A stretch of DNA of 64,000 nt from Azospirillum sp. TSA2s (lineage in GTDB: Bacteria > Pseudomonadota > Alphaproteobacteria > Azospirillales > Azospirillaceae): the NCBI RefSeq assembly GCF_004923315.1, contig NZ_CP039644.1, positions 186,001 to 250,000 of the forward strand, written 5' to 3'. The notes below the pieces were generated by a model, which saw only the letters and a list, made by a program, of their open reading frames with translations, was not told the DNA's origin and did not search any database. Positions 25,425 through 34,455 of this stretch are shown one piece after another. Made by a program: the position numbers and the translations under genes. Every line of letters begins with the position of its first letter. The first letter of the stretch is position 1.

Positions 25425-26243
25425 TCACGGCAGGGCGCGCGCGACGCCGATCACGGTCCATGTCGTCTCGTCCGGCTCGCGGCCGATGTCCGGAAAGGCG
25501 CGGAGCGCCTCCAGCCGGAAACCGCAGGCGGCAAGCGCAAGGCCGAGTTCCCGGTCGAAGAAGAAGCGCATGGTGTGGGTCTCCCGCTCCTCCCCGGCAA
25601 CCCGGTCACCGGCGAGCCTCAGCACATGGAAATCGACCCGGCAAATCTGGGCCCGGATGTCGAGTTCCGACCGCGTGGTCCTGAGAATCCGCTCGTCCGC
25701 CTGGGAGACCGAACGCACCCGATCTCCCGGCCGCTGGGCGAGGACGGCGGGGCCGTACCAGACGTCGAAGAGGAAAAGGCCGGACGGCGGCAGATGGCGC
25801 CGGACCGTGGCCAGGGTGGCCAGCAGCGCGTCGTCGTCATGCTGGTAGCCAAGCACGGCGAACATCATGATCGCCGCATCGAAGACCCGGCCGAGGCGAA
25901 GCGTGCGGACATCGGCCTCGATGAACTCGGGCGCGGCGACCGTCGCCCCGGCTATGTCCGTCGCCATGTCTGTCGCCATGTCTGTCGCCATCTCCGCCGA
26001 CTTCGCACGGGCGCGGGCGAGCATGTCCGGAGAGCGGTCCACCCCCGTCACGCGCAGCCCCCGCGCCGCCAACGGCAGGGCATGCCCGCCGGTGCCGCAG
26101 CCAAGGTCCAGGACGCTCGCGACGGGGCCGTCCGCATGCAGGGCGAACAGATGCGCGATCAGATCGCTTTCACCCGCGTAATCCTTCCCACCATACAGCG
26201 CGTCATAGACCGCCGCGTAGCCGGTTCCGAAAATCCCGCTCAT
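25425..26243 (-). CDS. Class I SAM-dependent methyltransferase
   Basis: A 272-residue enzyme with a normal Rossmann core: VLDLGCGTGGHALPLAARGL (about 44-63), VTGVDRSPDMLARARA, FDAAIMMFAVLGYQHDDDAL and LPPSGLFLFDVWYG. Between the second and third motif lies a repeated MATDMATDMATD, encoded by three 12-bp units (25954-25989). Last gene of the minus-strand glycan operon; it starts inside the stop of the aminotransferase gene (ATGA overlap), which indicates translational coupling. It probably N- or O-methylates an operon sugar; the substrate cannot be read from sequence. Confidence 0.85.
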   Translation of the reverse strand: MSGIFGTGYAAVYDALYGGKDYAGESDLIAHLFALHADGPVASVLDLGCGTGGHALPLAARGLRVTGVDRSPDMLARARAKSAEMATDMATDMATDIAGATVAAPEFIEADVRTLRLGRVFDAAIMMFAVLGYQHDDDALLATLATVRRHLPPSGLFLFDVWYGPAVLAQRPGDRVRSVSQADERILRTTRSELDIRAQICRVDFHVLRLAGDRVAGEERETHTMRFFFDRELGLALAACGFRLEALRAFPDIGREPDETTWTVIGVARALP

Positions 26244-27382
26244 GCCAGCACCCTCCGCACCGCGTCGGCGGCCAGTTCCAGCTCGGCGTCGGACAGGGCA
26301 AGGCCGGACGGCAGATACAGCGCCCGCCGCGCCAGCCTTTCCGCCACCGGATAGCGCTCCCCCCGGAACAGGCCGCGCTCCAGCAGGGCCGGCTGCTCAT
26401 GCATGCCGAGGAAGAAGGGGCGGCTGTCCACCCCGAGAGCGCGCAGGCGGAGCGCGCATTCGGCCGCATCGAACGGCACCTCGTCGTCCAGCACGATCCC
26501 GTACATCCAGTACACGCTGCGCGCCCAGGGGCGCTCGACCGGCAAGGCGAGCGGCAGTCCGGCCAGCCGCGCGCCATACTGCGCGGCGATGCGGCGCTTG
26601 CGGGCGATGTGGTCGCCGATGCGCTCGACCTGGGCCAGACCAACGGCGGCCTGCAGATTGGTCAGCCGGGCATTGACGCCCAGCTCGGTGTGCAGGAAGC
26701 GCCGGTCGCGGCGGAAACACAGGTTCCGCAGCGAGCGCAGCCGGTCGGCGAGGGCCGGATCGTCGGTGACGACCATGCCGCCTTCGCCGGTGGTGACGAT
26801 CTTGTTGGCGTAGAAGCTGAAGCAGCCGAGCGTCCCCAGCCCGCCGCAGCGGCGTCCGCGGTATTCGGCGCCATGCGCCTCGGCGGCGTCCTCGACGATG
26901 TGCAGCCCGTGCCGCTCCGCCAACTCCCACAGCGGGGCCATGTCGCAGGGATGGCCGAAGAGATGGACCGGCATGATGGCGCGGGTGCGCGGCGTGATCT
27001 TCGCCGCGACCTGATCGGGGTCGAGGCACCAGCTTTCCGGGTCGCTGTCGATCAGGACGGGCACGCAGCCGGCCTCGAGGATCGCCACCGCGCAGGAGAT
27101 GATCGTGCAGCTCGGCAGGATGACCTCCGACCCGGGCTCCAGATTGAGCGCGCGCATGGCGAGCTGGAGGGCGGCGGTGCCGCTGGACACGGCGATACCG
27201 TGCGCCGTGCCGCAATACTCCGCCCAGCGGCGCTCGAACTCCGCGATGAATCGCCCTTCCGAGGAGATCCAGCCGGTCTCGACGGCTTCGCGGACGTACT
27301 CCAGCTCCCTGCCGTCCAGCAACGGCTCGCTCACGACGATCACGGGAGACCTGTCCTTTCCCTGCCGGCCGGCGGCGCTCAC
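26240..27382 (-). CDS. DegT/DnrJ/EryC1-family sugar aminotransferase
   Basis: A 380-residue PLP enzyme that transaminates a nucleotide-linked keto-sugar, in the style of perosamine or DegT/PglE-type synthases. Seen are VSEPLLDGRELEYVREAVET, AVSSGTAALQLAMRAL, the loop HIVEDAAEAHGAEYRGR, and the PLP lysine K194 in FSFYANKIVTTGEGG. The GTG at 27382 overlaps the preceding cupin stop (GTGA); a second GTG at 27346, closer to the usual family start, is also possible. The sugar may be an amino-dideoxy hexose for a surface glycan. Confidence 0.88.
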   Translation of the reverse strand: MSAAGRQGKDRSPVIVVSEPLLDGRELEYVREAVETGWISSEGRFIAEFERRWAEYCGTAHGIAVSSGTAALQLAMRALNLEPGSEVILPSCTIISCAVAILEAGCVPVLIDSDPESWCLDPDQVAAKITPRTRAIMPVHLFGHPCDMAPLWELAERHGLHIVEDAAEAHGAEYRGRRCGGLGTLGCFSFYANKIVTTGEGGMVVTDDPALADRLRSLRNLCFRRDRRFLHTELGVNARLTNLQAAVGLAQVERIGDHIARKRRIAAQYGARLAGLPLALPVERPWARSVYWMYGIVLDDEVPFDAAECALRLRALGVDSRPFFLGMHEQPALLERGLFRGERYPVAERLARRALYLPSGLALSDAELELAADAVRRVLA

Positions 27383-27810
27383 TGTTCCATCACGATGCGC
27401 TCGGGACCGGCTCCCTCGAAGCAGCTCTTGTCGGCGCCGCCGGCGAAGGGGCCTTGCTTGACCTCGACCATTTCGACCTCCTCGATCACCTGGAAACCGT
27501 GTCCGCCCGACGCGAGAAGGATGACGTCGCCGGCCCGCAGAAGCCGGCTGTGCAGATAGGTCCGGCCGCCGTCGTAGAAGTCGACCCGCAGAAGCCCGCG
27601 CCGGATCAGCAGGACCTCCTGGGTGTAATCGACCTGCCGATGCACCGGGTTGTGCAGGTGGGGCGTGATGGTCTTTCCCGTCGGGTGGCGCATGAAGGCC
27701 AGCTGCTGCGAGAAGCTGGACGGCGTGAAGAAGGTGATGCCCGGCTCGCGGAATTCGGCACGGACGATGATCGCCAGGGTGCGGCCGTCATGGTCGATGG
27801 TCTCGATCAT
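27379..27810 (-). CDS. Cupin-like protein of the glycan operon
   Basis: A 143-residue single-domain cupin. Conserved metal-site elements appear as TPHLHNPVHRQVDYTQEVLL and the C-terminal half DVILLASGGHGFQVIEEVEM. The shape recalls sugar epimerase/isomerase (WxcM/FdtA) cupins, which sit beside DegT aminotransferases and make the 3- or 4-keto substrate, but residue-level proof is lacking. It overlaps the upstream methyltransferase by 4 bases and the downstream aminotransferase by 4 bases. The longer frame upstream is the wrong start. Confidence 0.7.
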   Translation of the reverse strand: MIETIDHDGRTLAIIVRAEFREPGITFFTPSSFSQQLAFMRHPTGKTITPHLHNPVHRQVDYTQEVLLIRRGLLRVDFYDGGRTYLHSRLLRAGDVILLASGGHGFQVIEEVEMVEVKQGPFAGGADKSCFEGAGPERIVMEQ

Positions 27811-28580
27811 GGCGGCGGCATCCGGGCGGGGGCGGAGATGGGAACGGGGTGGCGGGACAGCAGCATGCCGATGAACGACAGCTCGCTGCCGTCGTCCAGC
27901 CCGTGCCGCCCGTCGAAATCGTCGCTCCAGCGCATGACGGTGGCGTGCGTTGCGCCGATGAGGCGACGCCAACGCTCCTCGGAGAAGCACCAGTGCGGCA
28001 CCGACACCCCGGCCTGGAGAAGTCGCAGATCCTGCACCGTGCAAAGGTCGGCCGTCACCGGCTCCGCCGCCTGCCGGACGGGAAAGCGGTTCATCACCAT
28101 GTGGCGGTGCGGCCGGCGTGCCAGCCGGGCGAAGACCGCTTGCGGATCCGGCAGATATTGCAGCACGCCCGAGACCAGGATCAGGTCGTGGTCCCGGCCC
28201 TCCAGGGCGTCGAGCTTGTCATGGAAGCGCAGGCCGTCGCCGGCGAACCGTTCATTGCCGGCCTGCGCCAGGGCCGGGGTTTCCACCACGTCCCACTCCA
28301 GCCGGACGGCCTCCCCCAGGATGGCGGACAGCACGGCATGCCCGTTTCCCAGCCCGCCGCCGAAGTCGCAGACGTTCAGCCGGCCGTCGAAGCCTCCCCC
28401 GCGCACCGCTGCGGCCAGAAGTGCGGCGGCAAGCTGCTGGAACAGGGGAGTGAGCACCCCGTCCCAGCGGAAGGCCGACCGCGCCTCCACCAGCCTCGCC
28501 ACCACCCGCGGATCGTCGTAGGTCTGAATCCCCCGCCGGGCCGCGGCATGGTCGCCGTAGAGGCCGCTGAACAGGCCCAT
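27807..28580 (-). CDS. Methyltransferase, TIGR04325 family
   Basis: A 257-residue protein matching the TIGR04325 type: N-terminal GLFSGLYGDHAAA and IQTYDDPRVVARLVEA, core LNVCDFGGGLGNGHAVLSAI, WDVVETPALAQAGNERF, LILVSGVLQYLPDPQAVF and SVPHWCFSEERWRRLIG. These are common in O-antigen and capsule clusters and presumed methylases; their acceptor is not known. The ATG at 28580 overlaps the glycosyltransferase stop by one base. A longer frame (to 28610) is open but less likely. Confidence 0.85.
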   Translation of the reverse strand: MGLFSGLYGDHAAARRGIQTYDDPRVVARLVEARSAFRWDGVLTPLFQQLAAALLAAAVRGGGFDGRLNVCDFGGGLGNGHAVLSAILGEAVRLEWDVVETPALAQAGNERFAGDGLRFHDKLDALEGRDHDLILVSGVLQYLPDPQAVFARLARRPHRHMVMNRFPVRQAAEPVTADLCTVQDLRLLQAGVSVPHWCFSEERWRRLIGATHATVMRWSDDFDGRHGLDDGSELSFIGMLLSRHPVPISAPARMPPP

Positions 28581-29878
28581 CACCCTGCTCCCCCGGCTTC
28601 TTGCGGCCATGCGATCGGATAGGCGGGGGTGCGGCGGGTACGGACACGGTCCACCGCCTCGTCCAGGATGCTCCGCAAGCGCGACAGGAAATCCTCATGC
28701 CGGTAGCCGGCAAGGCGGCGGGCGCCGTTGGCGGCCAGGGTGGCGGCCAGGGCATCGTCATGCCACAGCCGGCCCATGGCATCGGCCAGCGAGACCGCAT
28801 CGCGCGGATCGATGTAGAGGGCGCCGTCGCCGAGTTGGTCGCGGATGCTGGGCAGATCGCTGACGATGACCGGCCGGCCGAAGCTCCAGGCTTCCAACGG
28901 TGGCATGTTGGTGGGACCGAAGAAGGTCGGCATGACCAGCCCGGCCGACAGGCTGTAGAGCGCCGGCATGTCGCGGTCGGGCACGAATCCCAGATAGTGG
29001 ATGCGGTCGCGCACCCCCAGCCTGTCCGCCAGGGCCATCACATCGATGAAATTCCGCGCCCGCCATTTCTCCGTGTAGCTTCCGGCGAACACCACCCTGA
29101 CGGCTTCATCGCCATCATCGGCAAGACGGGCGAGCGCCTCGACGATCAGGCGGTGGTTCTTGTGCATCCAGAACTGCGCCGGATAGAAATAATAACGCTC
29201 CGGCAGACCGTATCGCGTCCGGACCCTGGCGAGGTCCCTCTCCGTCGGCGGGCGGGAGCGGCGGACCGGCGGAAAGAAGGGCAGCACCCGGATGCGGTCG
29301 CCGTCGATCAGGTCGCCGTAGAAGCGGAGCACGTCCTGCCGCCCCGCCTCGGAATCGACCAGGACCAGAGTGGCGTAGCGGCAGATCGTCCGGTAGGCCT
29401 GCTCCCGCAGGGCGGCGATCCCGTCGGCGCTGACCTCGGGAAACTCCGGCTGGAGGCGGTGCTGCAGGTCGTGGATCGGCACGATGAAGGGGACCAGCGC
29501 CTCCGGCCCGATCAGCGACGGGTGGAGGGTGAGCAGAAGGTCGATGTCCTCCTCGCGCAGGGCCTGTCCCATGGCGGTGTTCAGCATGATCTCGTCGGTC
29601 GGGGGTGTCGGGCGGCCACCCTCGCCATCCGTCGACAGATAGGATTCGGGCGGCCCCTGATGAATGTCCAGATCGCCCAGCGGCAGGATCGGCAGCCGGC
29701 CGTAGTGGAGATGGCGGGACTGCAGGATCCCACGCAGGCTTTCGCCGGCGGGATTGACGCAGACCAGATCATAGGGGACCTGCGGGATCAGGTCCGACAG
29801 GGCGTCCAGCAGCGACGCCTCGTACTGGAAGCCACCTCCGGCCGAGGCGGGAAATCCCCGGTAGACACCGACACGCAT
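28580..29878 (-). CDS. Glycosyltransferase, GT4 (GT-B) family
   Basis: A 432-residue GT-B enzyme. Seen are MRVGVYRGFPASAGGGFQYE, FIVPIHDLQHRLQPEFPEVS, LVLVDSEAGRQDVLRFYGD, YFYPAQFWMHKNHRLIVEAL, LGFVPDRDMPALYSLSAGLV and the donor motif PPLEAWSFGRPVIVSDLPS with the EAWxFG glutamates. No signal or membrane helix, so it works on nucleotide sugars in the cytoplasm. The ATG at 29878 has GAGGAG at 8 bases; an ATG five codons earlier is a poorer choice. Second gene in the operon after the large glycosyltransferase (36-bp gap). Confidence 0.9.
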   Translation of the reverse strand: MRVGVYRGFPASAGGGFQYEASLLDALSDLIPQVPYDLVCVNPAGESLRGILQSRHLHYGRLPILPLGDLDIHQGPPESYLSTDGEGGRPTPPTDEIMLNTAMGQALREEDIDLLLTLHPSLIGPEALVPFIVPIHDLQHRLQPEFPEVSADGIAALREQAYRTICRYATLVLVDSEAGRQDVLRFYGDLIDGDRIRVLPFFPPVRRSRPPTERDLARVRTRYGLPERYYFYPAQFWMHKNHRLIVEALARLADDGDEAVRVVFAGSYTEKWRARNFIDVMALADRLGVRDRIHYLGFVPDRDMPALYSLSAGLVMPTFFGPTNMPPLEAWSFGRPVIVSDLPSIRDQLGDGALYIDPRDAVSLADAMGRLWHDDALAATLAANGARRLAGYRHEDFLSRLRSILDEAVDRVRTRRTPAYPIAWPQEAGGAG

Positions 29879-29914
29879 GCTCGGACTCCTCACTGGTCTC
29901 TGCCGCCCGATCCT

Positions 29915-32062
29915 TCAGGCCGGCTGCGCCGGTGCGTCCCGCAGCCTCCGCGACGCCTCCGACCGGATGTGCCGCACGATGAACGGGTAGGCGTTGTAGG
30001 GATCGGCGATGCCGACCCGCAGCAGGCGCTTGGCGATCTCCGAGACATATTGGCTGGAGATGATCACCGTCGCAGCACGCAGCGCGTCGGCGACGGCCTC
30101 CGGTGTCGTCACGGTCAAATCCCACGCAGTTCCCTTGCGCATCCCGTCCAGAAAGCCGGCCAGCGTCAGGTTTTCCCATTTGCCGAGTGCCATCTGCAGG
30201 ATGCGCCCGCCGCGCGACGCGCCATAGAGATAGATGGGCCGGTCGCCGGGAAGGGCCGCGAAGTCCGCATCCCGGCACAGGCGCGGCAGGCGTGCGGCGA
30301 ATTCCGGATCGAAGTCGAAGTAGCAGGTCACCTGCTCCGGAGGCGGTGACGGTGCGGCCGTGGCGGCGGACGGGACGGGCGTGAGGGCGGTCAGGCGGCA
30401 AAGCCGCTCCTGCTCTTCGGCCAGCCCGGCATCCGCCCGGTCGGCGGCGCGCATGGTGAGCAGGCCGCTGCATCCGAGGGGAGCCTGCGCGGCGACCCGA
30501 TGGGCCAGGAAGGCGGCCGCCGCGTCGCCAAGCTCCGGATCGCGGCGCAGGAGGGTTTTCAGACGCTCCCGCCGCATCAGAAGGCTCGCCGGATGCAGGG
30601 TGGCCGCGGTGGATGCGGGGCTGGCGGTGTCGATGGCGCCAAAGCCGATGGCGGTCGGCCGCAGTTCCGCCTGGTACAGCTCCACCATCTCCTCCGGCAG
30701 CATCGGCTGGAGCGCCCCGCCATGGACGGCGTCGACGCCAAGCTCCTCAGCCGCGGCCAGCAGCGTCGCGACATGGTTGGGAAAGGGCCGCGCCCCGGGT
30801 GGCAGGATGCCGACCCACCCGGCGTCGGTGGCCCGCAACCCGGCCCACAGGCGGGAACCCGACGTCAGCCCGGCCTCCGTGCGCAGGACGCGCAGGGAGG
30901 CAAGCCGGCGGACGAGCCTGTCCGGGACGGTCTCCCGCATGCCGTCCGGCAGGACGAGCACCACGCCGACAGGGCCGGCCGTCTGCCCGGCCACCGCCTC
31001 CAGCCGCTGCAGAGCGTCGTCCCACCCGCCCTCATCGACCGGCAGCACCAGATCGACCGGAACCGGCGCCGCGCCGCTGCCGGCGGGCGTCAGACCAAGC
31101 CTCGGCCGGGCGTCGGCGACGAGGTCGGGGAGGGGGTCGAACAGCACCTCGAGGCTGAATTTCTCCAGGAAGATCGCCTGCGCGTCGCGCGCCATCGCCC
31201 GTCCGCGCGCCGGGTTGGCCCGTGCCCAGGCGACATGGGCGAGGATCTGCTCGGCCGTCTCCAACTCGCCGGCGGTGGTGTCGACATAAAGGACGCTGTC
31301 GCCGAAGGCCTCCATGATGAAGGGATGGTGGCCGGCGATGGTCAGCGCCCCGGCCGCCGACAGTTCGAAGATGCGCATGTTCGGGATGCCGGTTTCGACA
31401 TGCGGCTGCAGATGCAGGCACAGCCCCATCCCGCAGGCATTGGCACGCTCGATCACCGAATGCCCGTCGAACGGCAATGCGCCGCTGAAGGCATCGGCCA
31501 GATGCTCCCACCGGTCGCGGCGGCCGTGCAGCGCCAGCACGCCGGCCTGCGCCAATATGCTCAGCATCAGCGGGAAACGCCGGCCGTCCCAGTTGGACCC
31601 GATGTAGAACAGCCGGCTGTCCGGACCCAGCCTCGGCTCCAGCGCCAGGGCGGGAGAGCTGGGATACATGGGCGCGGTCACCAGCGGGCGTGCGGTCGGC
31701 CAGAACAGGTCGGCCATCCGCCGCCGCATCCCCTCGTTGACGGTGAGCCAGCCGTCATAGGACCGTTCGTTCTGGGCGAAGAACCGGTGCGAGGCGTGGA
31801 ACTGCGGCGGGTTCCAGTCGCACGCCATGGTCAGGTGCCCGGTCAGCTTCGGGGTGACCTGGGGATGCAGCGACACGACCAGATCGGGGGCGAAGGTCTC
31901 GATCTCCGCCGCGCGGCGGACGATGGCGGCCTCCCAACCCTTGGCACCCAGGGCGGACAGCATGCGCAAGGACAGCTCGCGTTCAGCCCACTCGGCGTTC
32001 ACGGCGAAAGGTTCGAACAGCGCGACGCGCAGCCCGCCGTTGACGCGCCTGCCGGTCACCAC
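29915..32062 (-). CDS. Large CgeB-like glycosyltransferase with extra domains
   Basis: About 715 residues, likely first gene of the glycan operon. The N-terminal about 340 residues resemble a CgeB/GT4 transferase: ALFEPFAVNAEWAERELSLR, FYIGSNWDGRRFPLMLSILA, GIPNMRIFELSAAGALTIAG, FGDSVLYVDTTAGELETAEQ. A middle portion (about 355-590) has GT2-like strands (PVPVDLVLPVDEGGWDDALQ, AGWVGILPPGARPF). The C-terminal 110 residues form a Rossmann-like unit (IYLYGASRGGRILQMAL, TVIISSQYVSEIAKRLL). Start uncertain: GTG at 32062 or 32059 chosen because the frame above them shows no homology; the frame is open to 32134. Acceptor unknown. Confidence 0.75.
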   Translation of the reverse strand: MVTGRRVNGGLRVALFEPFAVNAEWAERELSLRMLSALGAKGWEAAIVRRAAEIETFAPDLVVSLHPQVTPKLTGHLTMACDWNPPQFHASHRFFAQNERSYDGWLTVNEGMRRRMADLFWPTARPLVTAPMYPSSPALALEPRLGPDSRLFYIGSNWDGRRFPLMLSILAQAGVLALHGRRDRWEHLADAFSGALPFDGHSVIERANACGMGLCLHLQPHVETGIPNMRIFELSAAGALTIAGHHPFIMEAFGDSVLYVDTTAGELETAEQILAHVAWARANPARGRAMARDAQAIFLEKFSLEVLFDPLPDLVADARPRLGLTPAGSGAAPVPVDLVLPVDEGGWDDALQRLEAVAGQTAGPVGVVLVLPDGMRETVPDRLVRRLASLRVLRTEAGLTSGSRLWAGLRATDAGWVGILPPGARPFPNHVATLLAAAEELGVDAVHGGALQPMLPEEMVELYQAELRPTAIGFGAIDTASPASTAATLHPASLLMRRERLKTLLRRDPELGDAAAAFLAHRVAAQAPLGCSGLLTMRAADRADAGLAEEQERLCRLTALTPVPSAATAAPSPPPEQVTCYFDFDPEFAARLPRLCRDADFAALPGDRPIYLYGASRGGRILQMALGKWENLTLAGFLDGMRKGTAWDLTVTTPEAVADALRAATVIISSQYVSEIAKRLLRVGIADPYNAYPFIVRHIRSEASRRLRDAPAQPA

Positions 32063-32316
32063 GCGCGCCTTGCGTTGTCCGCAGCAGGAATCGTGGCTGG
32101 ATGCAGCGATTGCATGAACCGGGCGCGCTCTCAACTGTTGGGCCGGATAGGCGGCCGGGGCAACTGCGGGCGTACGAACATGCTCGGCGCCGGCATATTA
32201 ATAAAAGATGAATACGCGCGTATTGCCCCGCTGCAGGCCAAACCGCGAGCGGGGGACGAGGGCTGGGGGCAGGCGACCGGGAGTTTGTCGTTGCGTCCGG
32301 CACCGGCGCCGCTTAG

Positions 32317-34254
32317 ATGCCGGGAACGTCCGCCCGTCCCGGGGGGCTCCAACAGCCGCGTCCCGCCATGTCCCTGCCCCCCATTCCCCTCCTTTCCAAA
32401 CGGAAGGACACGGGCGACCGGCCGTCCGAACATCCCGGATCCCTGCACCCCGTCCCGGAAGGCCGTCACGGCGGCTGGTTCCGCAGCCGCCTGTTCCTGC
32501 TCCGCGCCCTGGCCAGCCGGAATGTCCGCGACAATGATTTCGCCATCGTCGCCCTCGGGGTGATTGCCGCGGCGCTGATCGCCGGCGGGGTCGCCCTGCT
32601 CCAGAAAGCCGTCGGGCTGCTGCATTCGGTGCTCTTCGATCTTCCGCGCGGCGCCCATCTGAGCGCAGGCGTGGCCATCGGCCCCTGGCAGCCGCTGATC
32701 ATCCCGATGGTCGGCGGGCTGGCGCTCGGCGTCTTCGGCAGCTTTGCCCGGCGCCTGCGGGCGAAGGACATCGTCGACCCCATTGAGGCGAACGCGCTCT
32801 ACGGCGGCACGATGTCCCTGCTCGACAGCCTTCGCCTGGCCGCCTCGACCTTGGTGTCCAACGCCTTCGGCGCCTCGGTCGGCATGGAGGCGGCCTACAC
32901 CCAGGTGGGGGCGGGCGTCACCTCCACGGCCGGGCAGGCCGTCAAGCTTCGCCGCGCCGACCTGCGGATCCTGGTCGGCTGCGGCGCCGCCGCCGCCATC
33001 GCCGCCGCGTTCAACGCCCCGCTCGCCGGGGCCTTCTATGCCTTCGAACTGGTGATCGGCAGCTACACGCTCGCCGCCCTGGCGCCGGTCAGCCTGTCCG
33101 CCATCACCGCTGGCATCATCACCCGCTGGACCAGCGGCCACGACACCATCTTCGCCGTCTACGACCCCGTCAGCGTGGGGCCGAGCGACTATCCCTTCTT
33201 CGTCCTGGTCGGCATCGGCGCCGCCATCCTCGGCATCGCCACGATGAAGGCGGTGACGCTGGCGGAACGGCTGTTCCGGGCGGCGCATGTTCCCGGCTGG
33301 GTCAGGCCGGCCGTCGGGGGCCTGCTGGTCGGCGCCATCGCCATGCTTTTCCCGCAGGTGCTGGGCAGCGGCCACGGCGCGATCCAGCACAACATCGTCC
33401 TCGGTTATGACGGGGTCATTCTGGCGGCCCTGCTGGCCGCCAAGGTCATCGCCTCGTCCATCTCCCTCGGCGCGGGCTTCCGCGGCGGGCTGTTCAGCTC
33501 TTCGCTGTTCCTGGGCAGCCTGTACGGCAGCCTCTTCGTGAAGATCGCCGGCTGGCTGCTGCCCGACGTGGGCATCCATTATACCGCCTTCATCCTGGTC
33601 GGGATGGGGTCGGTCGCCGCCGCCATCGTCGGCGCCCCGCTCACCATGGTCATGCTGGTCCAGGAGGCCACCGCCGACTTTCCCGTCACCCTCGGCGTGC
33701 TCACCAGCGTGGCGGTCGCGACGATGATCGTGCGCCGGATGTTCGGCCATTCCTTCGCCACCTGGCGCTTCCACCTGCGCGGCCTGCCCATCCACGGCGC
33801 GCACGACATCGGCTGGATCGAGAACCTGACGGTGGGACGGATGATGCGCCGCGACGCCAAGAGCGTTCCCGCCTCCATGAGCCTGGCCGAGCTGCGCCGC
33901 ATGTTTCCGCTCGGCAGCGCCAAGCAGGTGTTCGTGTTCGACGAACGCGGGGCCTATGCCGGCATCGTCACGCTCTCCACCGTGCATGATCCGACCCTGC
34001 AAGAGGACATGGAGCAGCGCACCGCCGGCGACCTCGCCCGGGCGGCGGATGCCGTCCTGCTGCCGGGGCAGAATGTGCGCAGCGCCCTCAAGCTCTTCAC
34101 CGACACGGAGGAGGAGAGCCTTCCTGTCGTGGAGAGCGCGACGACGAAGCGGCTGGTCGGCTATCTGACGGAAGCCTACGCGCTGCGCCGCTACAACCAG
34201 GAACTCGAACGCAAGCGTGCGGAGGAATTGGGCGAACGGCACCTCTTCGGCTGA
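32317..34254 (+). CDS. ClC-family chloride channel/transporter with CBS domains
   Basis: A 645-residue membrane protein; an ATG at 32368 is an equally good start. About ten hydrophobic helices run through the middle. The ClC filter signature is a variant: FGASVGMEAAYTQVGAG instead of the usual GxGxxEGP, keeping the gating-type Glu; the second motif is FRGGLFSSSLFLGSL. The C-terminus (about 510-620) holds two CBS-type repeats (VGRMMRRDAKSVPASMSLAE, FVFDERGAYAGIVTLSTV, TDTEEESLPVVESATTK). Expected inner-membrane chloride or fluoride-type exchange or conductance. It precedes aqpZ in the same direction, with a 200-bp gap, so joint regulation is possible but not shown. Confidence 0.88.
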   Translation: MPGTSARPGGLQQPRPAMSLPPIPLLSKRKDTGDRPSEHPGSLHPVPEGRHGGWFRSRLFLLRALASRNVRDNDFAIVALGVIAAALIAGGVALLQKAVGLLHSVLFDLPRGAHLSAGVAIGPWQPLIIPMVGGLALGVFGSFARRLRAKDIVDPIEANALYGGTMSLLDSLRLAASTLVSNAFGASVGMEAAYTQVGAGVTSTAGQAVKLRRADLRILVGCGAAAAIAAAFNAPLAGAFYAFELVIGSYTLAALAPVSLSAITAGIITRWTSGHDTIFAVYDPVSVGPSDYPFFVLVGIGAAILGIATMKAVTLAERLFRAAHVPGWVRPAVGGLLVGAIAMLFPQVLGSGHGAIQHNIVLGYDGVILAALLAAKVIASSISLGAGFRGGLFSSSLFLGSLYGSLFVKIAGWLLPDVGIHYTAFILVGMGSVAAAIVGAPLTMVMLVQEATADFPVTLGVLTSVAVATMIVRRMFGHSFATWRFHLRGLPIHGAHDIGWIENLTVGRMMRRDAKSVPASMSLAELRRMFPLGSAKQVFVFDERGAYAGIVTLSTVHDPTLQEDMEQRTAGDLARAADAVLLPGQNVRSALKLFTDTEEESLPVVESATTKRLVGYLTEAYALRRYNQELERKRAEELGERHLFG

Positions 34255-34455
34255 CGGATGCGCATTGGTGCGGACCGGAACCGTAAAAGGGCCGCGCCGT
34301 CGGCAAGTCCAGAGCTGCTTTTTCCACCACCCTGTTCTTCTGCCACACCCCACTGCCCAAACGCGCGAACTCCCTCCCGCCGGGGTGGATTTATCCTCGT
34401 GTCCATACCGGCGTCCACCGGCCTTCGGCAACCCTGACAGCAGTGGGAGGTTGGC

